This document shows positions 1-6,014 of a stretch of DNA of 14,860 bases, piece after piece. The position numbers and the translations under genes are program-made. Below the pieces are notes generated by a model. That model was not told the DNA's origin and searched no databases. It worked only from the letters and a program-made list of their open reading frames with translations. Positions within the stretch are counted from its first letter, which is position 1. Every line of letters begins with the position of its first letter. The stretch comes from an uncultured Opitutia bacterium. Its GTDB lineage: Bacteria > Verrucomicrobiota > Verrucomicrobiae > Opitutales > MB11C04. The DNA lies in assembly GCA_913048545.1 (NCBI GenBank), contig CAJWWH010000033.1, positions 1 to 14,860 of the forward strand, in the 5' to 3' direction.

Positions 1-662
1 CGGAAATTATGCCTCCCAGAGGGGATCCCCTTACTGAAGAAGAAATAAACATGATCAAGCAATGGATTTCCGAAGGAGCCAAGGAAAACCCTTCCGATAC
101 CTTTGTAAAGCCAACTGAAGAAGTTGCAGTATCCCAAGAAGCTGGCGGCGAAGAAAAAGAAGCTTCTATCGTCGATCAGTTGGCTAGGCGCTTGAAGGCA
201 CCATCAAAACCTCAGATGGAAGCTGCTCAAAAATCGGGGGCATTAGTCACGCTGCTTTCAACCAGACATTCAATGGTTCGGGCCGAGTTTTCTTCAGGTC
301 CAATTTCAATTAAAGATGACGCGATCGGTGCTCTATCCAGTATTAAAAACAATATTTCTCATCTCGATCTTTCCCGTACATCCGTGACGGACAATGTCTT
401 GGGCGAGGTGAAAAAATTTAACCATCTGACCTGGCTCAACTTGAAAAATACATCGGTGACAGATCGGGGAATCCAAAGTCTGAGCAAGATGCCCTACCTT
501 ACTTATTTAAATTTGGTAAGCTCAAAAATTACCGACAACAGTATCAACACATTGGCTTCCCTCAAAACCTTGGAGGAAGTTTATCTTTGGAATTCCGATG
601 TGAGTGCCCGTGGCGTAAGCCAATTGCGCAAGGCACTCCCTCACGCGAAAATATTACACTAG
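1..662 (+). CDS. 3' part of a Planctomycetes-type cytochrome c / leucine-rich-repeat protein (5' truncated)
   Basis: The reading frame is open from the window edge (first full codon at 3), so the ATG at 9 is internal and the true start lies outside. The first visible residues, EIMPPRGDPLTEEEINMIKQWI, match the C-terminal end of the Planctomycetes cytochrome c domain (PSCyt1: MPP-x-G-x-PL then a helix ending in WI-x-x-GA). The haem-binding CxxCH would lie upstream and is not seen. Counting from the ATG at 9, a charged linker covers about residues 25-75. At least four leucine-rich repeats of about 24 residues follow at about 116-217, with the pattern L-x-x-L-x-L-x-x-T-x-V-T-D. In this group such proteins are expected to be exported and to join haem and protein-binding modules. 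Export cannot be checked here because the N-terminus is missing. Its exact role is unknown. Confidence 0.8.
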   Translation, partial: EIMPPRGDPLTEEEINMIKQWISEGAKENPSDTFVKPTEEVAVSQEAGGEEKEASIVDQLARRLKAPSKPQMEAAQKSGALVTLLSTRHSMVRAEFSSGPISIKDDAIGALSSIKNNISHLDLSRTSVTDNVLGEVKKFNHLTWLNLKNTSVTDRGIQSLSKMPYLTYLNLVSSKITDNSINTLASLKTLEEVYLWNSDVSARGVSQLRKALPHAKILH

Positions 663-665
663 CTG

Positions 666-690
666 TATAATTTGCTAGCATTATGCTAGC
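666..690 (+). promoter_or_regulatory. TATAAT box followed by a perfect palindrome (possible operator, or terminator hairpin)
   Basis: A perfect TATAAT lies at 666-671, with no good -35 box at 17 bases. GCTAGCAT-T-ATGCTAGC, a perfect 8-bp inverted repeat, follows at 674-690. It would cover the expected transcription start of the ribbon-helix-helix gene at 743. A third CTAGC lies at 659-663. This layout would suit autorepression. The same repeat could also fold into a 7-bp stem with a TTA loop followed by TTTT, and so end transcription of the upstream gene. The two readings are not exclusive. Confidence 0.42.
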
Positions 691-742
691 TTTTGAATTT
701 AGGTTGGGATAGATTTGAGTATGATTCGTTGTTTATTCTGTA

Positions 743-1294
743 ATGCCCGATAAAACAAAAAAAAGAACACAGGTTTCTGTTTCTCTCAATGAAATGGAAA
801 AAACGGTTTTATCCAAACAGTCATTCAGGCAAAATCGTTCGGTTTCCCAAATCATGCGGTTTGCCATTAAAAAATATTTGGATGGTTTGGAAAATTCATA
901 TATGAAACCAATCGAAGACGAGTCAGTGGAGCAAATCTTCCTAAAACTGGGCTCTCAATTAGCGAAAAATGCAGATATTCTGTTCGCTTTAAAGATAATT
1001 TTAATCGAGGCGGAAAAGAAAAATAATTTCCTGTCATTTTCTTACTTTTCCGATAATGCAACCGGTATTACTGGATACGACAAATACGATTTACTGGATC
1101 CCGAGTTTTTCTTATCCCGCATTCATCCGGATGAAAATAAAGAGGAAATTTTCAAAGACGACCCGGAAAAAAATAACTGGGAGTATTGTTTCCTTTTCAA
1201 AAAACCCCACGGAGAATACAGTAAAACAAGGATCTCCTTTCAAAAATCCGAAGGGGACCGTACATTAGCGACCTGGCAATTCCTTTCATCCTGA
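743..1294 (+). CDS. Predicted ribbon-helix-helix / PAS-domain one-component regulator
   Basis: This 183-residue protein is predicted to be a cytoplasmic transcription regulator. Residues 7-47 look like a ribbon-helix-helix (CopG/Arc-type) DNA-binding domain: a basic start, a beta-strand TQVSVSL, then two helices ending in SVSQIMRFAIKKYL. Residues 55-93 form a charged, leucine-containing linker that could be a dimer helix. Residues 96-183 resemble a PAS fold of the PAS_3 type: a strand (FSYFSDNA), then GYDKYDLLDPEFFLSRIHPDE, which fits the common GYs-x-eeLL...IHPdD pattern, then a WEYCFLFKKPHGEY strand pair and a final strand pair. No kinase or output domain other than the N-terminal one is present. 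The ligand is unknown, and no haem or flavin residue can be assigned. The ATG at 743 has no Shine-Dalgarno sequence and overlaps an 11-codon reading frame at 721-753. The domain calls are by eye; the ribbon-helix-helix is firmer than the PAS. Confidence 0.7.
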   Translation: MPDKTKKRTQVSVSLNEMEKTVLSKQSFRQNRSVSQIMRFAIKKYLDGLENSYMKPIEDESVEQIFLKLGSQLAKNADILFALKIILIEAEKKNNFLSFSYFSDNATGITGYDKYDLLDPEFFLSRIHPDENKEEIFKDDPEKNNWEYCFLFKKPHGEYSKTRISFQKSEGDRTLATWQFLSS

Positions 1295-1447
1295 GCGGAA
1301 TTCTTTCTTCCGTAGTTGCGGAAAAACCGATTAACCAATAGTTATGGTTTTGTTGAAAATATTTCGATTAGAGGATCGTTTGATCTGGATTGCTTTCAGA
1401 GTTTTATCGTCATCACCTAAATACGGTCATTTCTTAATTGCCTGGGT

Positions 1448-2668
1448 ATGACCGATGAAATTAATGCTGTCCGGGATGACTTTCCCATTCTGAAAAAGCT
1501 CAATCGTGGGAAACCGCTCGCTTATCTGGACAATGCGGCTTCTTCTCAAAAACCAAGCTGCGTGATTGACGCAGTTGCAAATTACTACCTTAAGCAGAAC
1601 TCAAATGTCCATCGGGGAGTCTATGCATTGGCAGAGGAAGCGGAGACTCATTACCATGGTGCCCGCAAAACAATTGCGGATTGGCTCAATGTCAGCCCCG
1701 AGGAAATTATTTTTGTCAGAGGTGCCACGGAGGCTTTAAATTTGGTTGCTCATTCAATTTCGAAAAAGAACCTTCATTCGGGGGATTCCATCATCTTGAC
1801 CCAGATGGAACACCACGCCAACATTGTCCCCTGGCAAATGGTGGCTGAAGAAAAAAATCTTGAAATTAGAGTGGTTTCTGTTCTCGAAGACGGTTCCCTT
1901 AATTTGGATGAACTCAATTCCTTTCTCGCCGAGGAAAACTCTAAAATTTTATCACTATGCCACATTTCAAATTCACTCGGTACCATTAATCCAATGGATG
2001 AAATTATCAGGGAAGCGCATGCACACAATGTGCAGGTAATTGTGGATGGTGCTCAAAGCGTTCCCCACGGCCGGGTTGATTTAAAAGCCATGGATTGCGA
2101 TTTTTTTGCTTTTTCCGGACACAAGGTTTTTGGCCCAATGGGAATCGGTGTTCTGTACGGAAAAAAAGAAATCCTTGAATCTCTCCCCCCCTATCAGGGC
2201 GGAGGTGACATGATTGACGAGGTAAGTTTTCGTGGCACCACCTATGCCCCTTCGCCGCAAAGGTTTGAAGCCGGTACGCCCAATGTGGCAGGTGCAATCG
2301 GTTTGGCAGCCGCGATCGATTATCTTGCCAGTCAGGATATGGAAAAGCTTGCTCAGCACGAAAATACCCTGCTTCACTTTACCCAAAATGAGCTTCAGGC
2401 AATACCCGGACTGAAAATTCACGGTACCACGGCTGACAAAGCCGCCGTCATTTCCTTTTCAATTGAGGGTGTTCACCCCCATGACTTGGCAACCCTTTTG
2501 GATGGAGAAGGAATTGCGATTCGTACCGGACATCACTGCTGTCAGCCTTTAATGGAAGTGCTTGGAGTGCCTGCCACCGCCCGGGTATCCTTTGCCTTTT
2601 ATAATTCTCTTGAAGATGCGGAACGATTCGTAACCGCGGTGAAAAAAGCAATTTCGATTCTTTCCTGA
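1448..2668 (+). CDS. sufS: Cysteine desulfurase, SufS type (group II)
   Basis: This PLP-dependent enzyme removes sulfur from L-cysteine as a persulfide for Fe-S cluster assembly in the cytosol. At 406 residues it has full family length, and key residues sit at the numbers known for E. coli SufS: His123 (EHH), Asp200 and Gln203 (VDGAQ), the PLP lysine Lys226 (FSGHK) and the catalytic Cys364 in RTGHHCCQP. A second cysteine at 365 sits where other SufS proteins usually have Ala. The NVHRGVY segment near residue 53 and RFEAGTPN near 272 also fit group II. No sufB, C, D, U or E gene lies beside it here, so it is either an isolated copy or separated from the rest of its pathway. The ATG at 1448 lacks a Shine-Dalgarno sequence, but starting there gives the normal N-terminus (VRDDFPIL near residue 8). 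It converges on the sulfatase gene, with 26 bases between them. Confidence 0.95.
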   Translation: MTDEINAVRDDFPILKKLNRGKPLAYLDNAASSQKPSCVIDAVANYYLKQNSNVHRGVYALAEEAETHYHGARKTIADWLNVSPEEIIFVRGATEALNLVAHSISKKNLHSGDSIILTQMEHHANIVPWQMVAEEKNLEIRVVSVLEDGSLNLDELNSFLAEENSKILSLCHISNSLGTINPMDEIIREAHAHNVQVIVDGAQSVPHGRVDLKAMDCDFFAFSGHKVFGPMGIGVLYGKKEILESLPPYQGGGDMIDEVSFRGTTYAPSPQRFEAGTPNVAGAIGLAAAIDYLASQDMEKLAQHENTLLHFTQNELQAIPGLKIHGTTADKAAVISFSIEGVHPHDLATLLDGEGIAIRTGHHCCQPLMEVLGVPATARVSFAFYNSLEDAERFVTAVKKAISILS

Positions 2669-2676
2669 TCCCGGAA

Positions 2677-2694
2677 ATTGAGCCAAGTCTCAAT
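2677..2694. terminator. Small hairpin between convergent sufS and sulfatase genes
   Basis: ATTGAG (2677-2682) and CTCAAT (2689-2694) form a perfect 6-bp stem with a 6-base loop, ending directly at the sulfatase stop codon. It could serve both converging transcripts, but neither strand has a clear U-tract after it, so the call is weak. Confidence 0.3.
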
Positions 2695-4086
2695 CTATTC
2701 CATCATCCATGGAGGCCGGGCATTTTGAGTAATCTCGTTGTCCACAAGAAGCATACGGCTTTTCAGTTTTTCCACGATTTTCGGTTTTTGGGAAGCCAAG
2801 TTATTTTTCTCACCCAGATCTTTCTTAAGATCAAAAAGAAGCACCTCTTCCGTTCCTGCCGCCTTTCCCCGCTTCTTTTTGATCAGAAGTTTCCAGTTTC
2901 CCAAGCGAATTCCTTCCACTTCTCCCCTGGAGGTATAATGTACAAACTCACTTCGGGGCGGACTTCCTTTTCCGGTGAGCAGGTTGGTGGCATCGACACC
3001 GTCCACCTTCCTGCCTTTGGGCAATGCCTGTCCGGTAATCGAAGCAAAAGTCGGAAGCAGGTCGATGGTTCCCATTAAATCTCCACATTCTGTTCCCGCA
3101 GGAATCCCCGGTCCCCTCATCACACATGGCACTCGTTGACCACCCTCAAATGTGGTTCCTTTTCCGTCCCGCAACGGACCGGCTGAGCCTCCGTGATGTC
3201 GGAATGAAAGCCAAGGCCCGTTATCCGTGGTATAGATCACATAAGTCTTCTCAGTGAGTTTAAGTTCATCGAGAGTCTTTAATATTCTCCCCACTTCTGA
3301 ATCGATGTGCTCGATTGTATTGAAGTACGCATTCTTGGGATCGGGGTCGCGCACTTCATCCGGCACATAAAGTGGAATATGAGGCATTGAATGCGGGATA
3401 TAAATGAAGAATGGTGAATTTTTATTCGCCTTCATAAAATCGATTGATTTTTGAGTGCAACGCCTGGTGATCGTACGCTGATCAACAGGGAGCTCGACGA
3501 TCTCCTCGTCCTCAAAAAGGGGGGTTTTCCATTTGGTGAGAGTGGATTCAGGATCAGCCCAGAGAATATCCATGCCGTCCGCTCCTCCTTTCGGTTTTCC
3601 TTTGTTGTCCGGATGATTCATGTCATTGGAATAGGGAATGCCATAATAGGTATCAAACCCGTTGGAGGTGGGAAGCACTTCCTTATGATGACCAAGATGC
3701 CATTTACCAAAACAAGCGGTGGCGTACCCGAGTGATTTAAAATGGTCACCCATGGTGAATTCATTTGGATTCAAGCCCTTTTTTGATGCGGGAAATAAAA
3801 CGTGCTGATGCATCCCCACCCTCTTGGGATAGCATCCAGTTAATAACGCTGCCCGGGATGGGGTACAGACTGGAGATGCAACCATGAAACTGGTAAACTT
3901 CCTACCCTCTTCGGCAATACGGTCAATATTGGGAGTCTTGATCTTGGTTGAGCCAAAACAACTCAGATCACCGTAGCCTTGGTCGTCCGCAAAAATAAGA
4001 ATCACATTGGGGCGCGATGGACTGCCCCAAAGGGAAAACCCAAGTAAAAGCATACAAAATTTAGCTAAAAATAGTATTAATTTCAT
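2695..4086 (-). CDS. Secreted sulfatase (arylsulfatase A-like, family S1)
   Basis: This enzyme is predicted to hydrolyse sulfate esters outside the cytoplasm, probably on sulfated polysaccharides or other organics, as sulfatases commonly do in this phylum. I chose the ATG at 4086 (463 residues) over an upstream TTG at 4113 because it gives a clean signal peptide: MKLILFLAKF, a hydrophobic stretch to about residue 20, and likely cleavage near 22. Metal ligands Asp34-Asp35 (FADDQGYGD) are present. The formylglycine motif is C74-T-P-S-R78, so Cys74 is the residue oxidised by a formylglycine-generating enzyme. Lys128 and His130 (GKWHLG), His232 and His236 (PHSMPH), Asp288-Asn289 (TTDNG) and Lys309 complete the active site. 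All expected catalytic residues are present. No maturation enzyme, SusC/D-like pair or other glycan gene lies nearby, so the substrate cannot be inferred. Confidence 0.93.
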   Translation of the reverse strand: MKLILFLAKFCMLLLGFSLWGSPSRPNVILIFADDQGYGDLSCFGSTKIKTPNIDRIAEEGRKFTSFMVASPVCTPSRAALLTGCYPKRVGMHQHVLFPASKKGLNPNEFTMGDHFKSLGYATACFGKWHLGHHKEVLPTSNGFDTYYGIPYSNDMNHPDNKGKPKGGADGMDILWADPESTLTKWKTPLFEDEEIVELPVDQRTITRRCTQKSIDFMKANKNSPFFIYIPHSMPHIPLYVPDEVRDPDPKNAYFNTIEHIDSEVGRILKTLDELKLTEKTYVIYTTDNGPWLSFRHHGGSAGPLRDGKGTTFEGGQRVPCVMRGPGIPAGTECGDLMGTIDLLPTFASITGQALPKGRKVDGVDATNLLTGKGSPPRSEFVHYTSRGEVEGIRLGNWKLLIKKKRGKAAGTEEVLLFDLKKDLGEKNNLASQKPKIVEKLKSRMLLVDNEITQNARPPWMME

Positions 4087-4232
4087 TAAAAATGAATTAC
4101 ATGCCCCTTTCAATAGATCAAGTAGGAAAATATTTCACCGGGTATATTGTTTTATGGGCTTGCGGGTAAACACATCGAAAAAGTATGGTAACGCCAATTT
4201 CTCAACACTCTTTTACGTAATTAATCAACCTT

Positions 4233-4790
4233 ATGAAATCCACCCTTCTCATTCTCGTTCTTTTATTCCCCTGCATGAGTATTGCAGTAAAGGAATCCAA
4301 TTTCGCCAGTCAAACTATTGATATAGGGTTGGTTGTAACTGATTTAAAAAAGTCTCTCAAATTTTACAAGGAAGTGGTGGGTTTCGAAGAAAAAGAGGGT
4401 TTCCAGGTGGGTGGAAAATTTCCAAAATTAGTCGGACTGACTGACGGTACTGATTTAAATATTCATGTGCTTAGATTGGGCGATGAAGAAACTGCCACCA
4501 AGCTCAAACTCATGCAGGTACAAGCCAAAAAATCTACCCGTGTGGTGAAACAACCCTACATTCATTCAGTCGCGGGTATTTCTTACCTCACCATTTTCGT
4601 AAAAAATGTGGATTTAGTTCTGTCCCAGGCAGAAAAAAACGGATATCAAGCACATGCAAAAAGCCCACAAGTTCTTCCCAAAGGATTGCCCCAGGATGTC
4701 TGTTTACTAATGCTCAAAGACCCGGACGGAAACTATGTTGAAATTGTCGGACCGTTAACAAAAAGTTTGGAAATTTCAAATAATAAATAG
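4233..4790 (+). CDS. Exported VOC-superfamily (glyoxalase-like) protein with a degraded metal site
   Basis: The product has 185 residues. Residues 1-18 form a signal peptide (hydrophobic LLILVLLF, likely cleavage after SIA); the cysteine at 14 does not make a good lipobox. Residues 28-175 fold as two beta-alpha-beta-beta-beta modules of the vicinal oxygen chelate family: IGLVVTDLKKSLKFY opens the first, and GISYLTIFVKNVD and LKDPDGNYVEIVGP frame the second. At the four usual metal-ligand places it has Asp30 instead of His, no Glu in the LKLMQV strand, Tyr118 instead of His, and only Glu170 kept. It may therefore bind rather than convert a ligand, or use an atypical site. The gene diverges from the sulfatase across 146 bases. 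A weak promoter-like pair, TTGCGG (4160) and TATGGT (4184), with 18-base spacing, lies upstream. No Shine-Dalgarno sequence is seen. The substrate is unknown. Confidence 0.8.
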   Translation: MKSTLLILVLLFPCMSIAVKESNFASQTIDIGLVVTDLKKSLKFYKEVVGFEEKEGFQVGGKFPKLVGLTDGTDLNIHVLRLGDEETATKLKLMQVQAKKSTRVVKQPYIHSVAGISYLTIFVKNVDLVLSQAEKNGYQAHAKSPQVLPKGLPQDVCLLMLKDPDGNYVEIVGPLTKSLEISNNK

Positions 4791-4792
4791 TG

Positions 4793-4876
4793 GATAGAGA
4801 GATGCTCGCAAATGTTTGTTTTTTTAGGAGTATTGTGTTTTTTATCATCAAAATAAGTTAAATTAATCTCTCTATC
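4793..4876. repeat. Perfect 11-bp inverted repeat enclosing 62 AT-rich bases
   Basis: GATAGAGAGAT at 4793-4803 is exactly repeated in inverted form, ATCTCTCTATC, at 4866-4876. The enclosed bases contain T-tracts and no open frame. The left arm starts just after the stop codon of the VOC gene, so a transcript reading through would form a long hairpin in its 3' untranslated region. It could also be the remnant of a small mobile element; no target-site duplication is evident. Confidence 0.5.
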
Positions 4877-5028
4877 ATTGGGGATAGGTCCTGACTTATC
4901 TCGTGCCCTAGTTTTCCGGATGCGGTGCACTGAACTTCCAAAGAGTTGCCTAAACTAGATATTATCTCAGAATTTTCTTCGATGGAAGGTAAAGAATGAT
5001 TTTTATCAAAAATAATTTTTATCTATCC

Positions 5029-5057
5029 TTGGCATAAGATATGCAATTTGATAGAAT
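5029..5057 (+). promoter_or_regulatory. Predicted sigma70-type promoter for the phosphatase-like gene
   Basis: TTGGCA (5029-5034), 17 bases of spacing and TAGAAT (5052-5057) each match consensus at five of six positions, and TG one base upstream of the -10 box extends it. The predicted start near 5064 leaves a leader of about 118 bases before the ATG at 5182. The -35 box overlaps an inverted repeat, GCATA-AGA-TATGC (5032-5044), that could be a repressor site. Confidence 0.55.
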
Positions 5058-5108
5058 GGAAGGATTAATCATTTTTTTCAATGCAATACAACAAACATAA
5101 ATATTTGT

Positions 5109-5120
5109 CTCAAATTTGAG
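5109..5120. promoter_or_regulatory. 12-bp perfect palindrome in the leader of the phosphatase-like gene
   Basis: CTCAAATTTGAG is a perfect palindrome located between the predicted promoter and the ATG at 5182. It could be a protein-binding site. Alternatively, part of it (TGAG-AAAA-CTCA at 5117-5128) could fold as a small leader hairpin. The function is unknown. Confidence 0.35.
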
Positions 5121-5181
5121 AAAACTCACTATTACACTATTAAACATTACAACCTATTGTTCAACTTGGCGGATTAAAACA

Positions 5182-5802
5182 ATGAATAACACAAACAAAC
5201 CTTGGAAATTTAGGAAAGGTTTAAATAAACTCACTCCCGGAAACTCCAACCCAGGAGATGAAAACCCTCCCAAACTTCCCAATCATAACCAATACAGTCA
5301 ACCCTACAGCGGTAATGACTTAACGAAAATATTGTTTCTCAGCAAACGGGGCATGTCCCGGTCGCCCCTTGCCCGCGAAATGATGCGTACTCTGCTTGAC
5401 GGGTCTGAGTTGTTTGGGCGAGTTCGACCGTCTTCCCGTGGGGTTACACCGGCTTACGATCAATGCCCAATCGATGCGAGGATGAGTAAATTTTCGAATA
5501 AACTCGGGTACTTCCTTCAAGGATTCTCTCGATTCGTTACCATTCCTGACCTCGCCAGTGCAGACATAATCATAACGCTCGATCAGGAAAGTGAAGAATT
5601 TGTACATAATCACAAATCTTACATTCGCGGAATCGCCAAGCCTTTAGGTATTTTCTTTTCTCCGGGGTGCGATCCCTATGTTAACGATCCTTACGAAAGA
5701 GGAGAGGAAGAAGATGTGGACGATCACTACGACGAGATTGTCTCTTCGATCGGATATGGTTGTTCAAAATTATATGCTCAACTGCCTTCCCTGATTGGCT
5801 GA
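5182..5802 (+). CDS. Low-molecular-weight tyrosine phosphatase-like protein lacking the catalytic cysteine
   Basis: This 206-residue protein has a polar N-terminal extension (residues 1-48) and a domain that follows the low-molecular-weight protein tyrosine phosphatase pattern. A beta-strand KILFL leads into a P-loop SKRGMSRSP at 54-62, then SSRGVTPAYDQCPIDARM (84-101) in the place of the usual SAGT...G-x-P-x-D-x-R, and NDPYERGEEEDV (168-179) in place of the general-acid DP loop. In active enzymes the loop reads C-x5-R-S. Here Ser54 occupies the nucleophile place and Ser59 replaces the second common cysteine, while Arg60, Ser61 and Asp169 remain. It is therefore likely a pseudophosphatase that binds phosphorylated ligands, or an enzyme with altered chemistry. 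I chose the ATG at 5182 because the open frame upstream (TTG at 5116) adds 22 residues of no recognisable character and begins inside a palindrome. No kinase or polysaccharide-export gene is adjacent. Confidence 0.75.
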   Translation: MNNTNKPWKFRKGLNKLTPGNSNPGDENPPKLPNHNQYSQPYSGNDLTKILFLSKRGMSRSPLAREMMRTLLDGSELFGRVRPSSRGVTPAYDQCPIDARMSKFSNKLGYFLQGFSRFVTIPDLASADIIITLDQESEEFVHNHKSYIRGIAKPLGIFFSPGCDPYVNDPYERGEEEDVDDHYDEIVSSIGYGCSKLYAQLPSLIG

Positions 5803-5837
5803 TTGACATTATCGTATTCTGTATCGCTTCGGACAGG

Positions 5838-5858
5838 AGCAATTTTAAATTGCTTTTT
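5838..5858 (+). terminator. Intrinsic terminator after the phosphatase-like gene
   Basis: AGCAATTT-T-AAATTGCT is a perfect 8-bp inverted repeat (5838-5854) running into five T residues. It is 35 bases past the stop codon. The stem is AT-rich but the form is classical. Confidence 0.65.
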
Positions 5859-5912
5859 CGCAATTCTTTGGGCATCATAAGTTAGTGGTGTAATTCTTGG
5901 GTATTATTTGGG

Positions 5913-5926
5913 TTTTGAATTCAAAA
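5913..5926. promoter_or_regulatory. 14-bp palindrome upstream of the DEAD-box helicase gene
   Basis: TTTTGAATTCAAAA is a perfect palindrome about 90 bases before the helicase ATG, flanked by GG and ACC, which nearly extends the symmetry. It may be an operator for the helicase gene. I could not assign a convincing promoter around it. Confidence 0.3.
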
Positions 5927-6014
5927 ACCGGCACTCCCCTCGGATCAATATTAACTCTGTGCTTTTGTTCGCATCCGGCGGGTAAGGGAAATTCTTATTA
6001 ATCCGGATACCTAT

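Larger units (their letters stand above)
4791..5181. other. Gene-free, AT-rich intergenic stretch with several symmetric elements
   Basis: I found no convincing coding region or known RNA gene in these 391 bases. A minus-strand reading frame at 4733-4930 has no recognisable content and overlaps the end of the VOC gene. The stretch holds a widely spaced inverted repeat (4793-4876), a strong-looking promoter (5029-5057) with a GCATA-AGA-TATGC inverted repeat over its -35 part, and a 12-bp palindrome (5109-5120) in the predicted leader of the next gene. Confidence 0.6.

Noticed and set aside
1308..1323. TTCCG-TAGTTG-CGGAA hairpin after the regulator gene
   Set aside because: The stem has only five pairs and is followed by A residues rather than T, so it does not look like a terminator on either strand.
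2725..3735. Plus-strand open frames opposite the sulfatase
   Set aside because: The sulfatase frame is complete with all catalytic motifs; the opposite frames have no family-like content and are antisense shadows.
4087..4113. Upstream TTG (4113) as start of the sulfatase
   Set aside because: It adds nine residues before a complete signal peptide; the ATG at 4086 gives a normal exported sulfatase N-terminus.
5803..5808. Perfect TTGACA just after the phosphatase-like gene
   Set aside because: No -10 box lies at 16-18 bases, and a terminator follows at 5838, so it is unlikely to be a working promoter.
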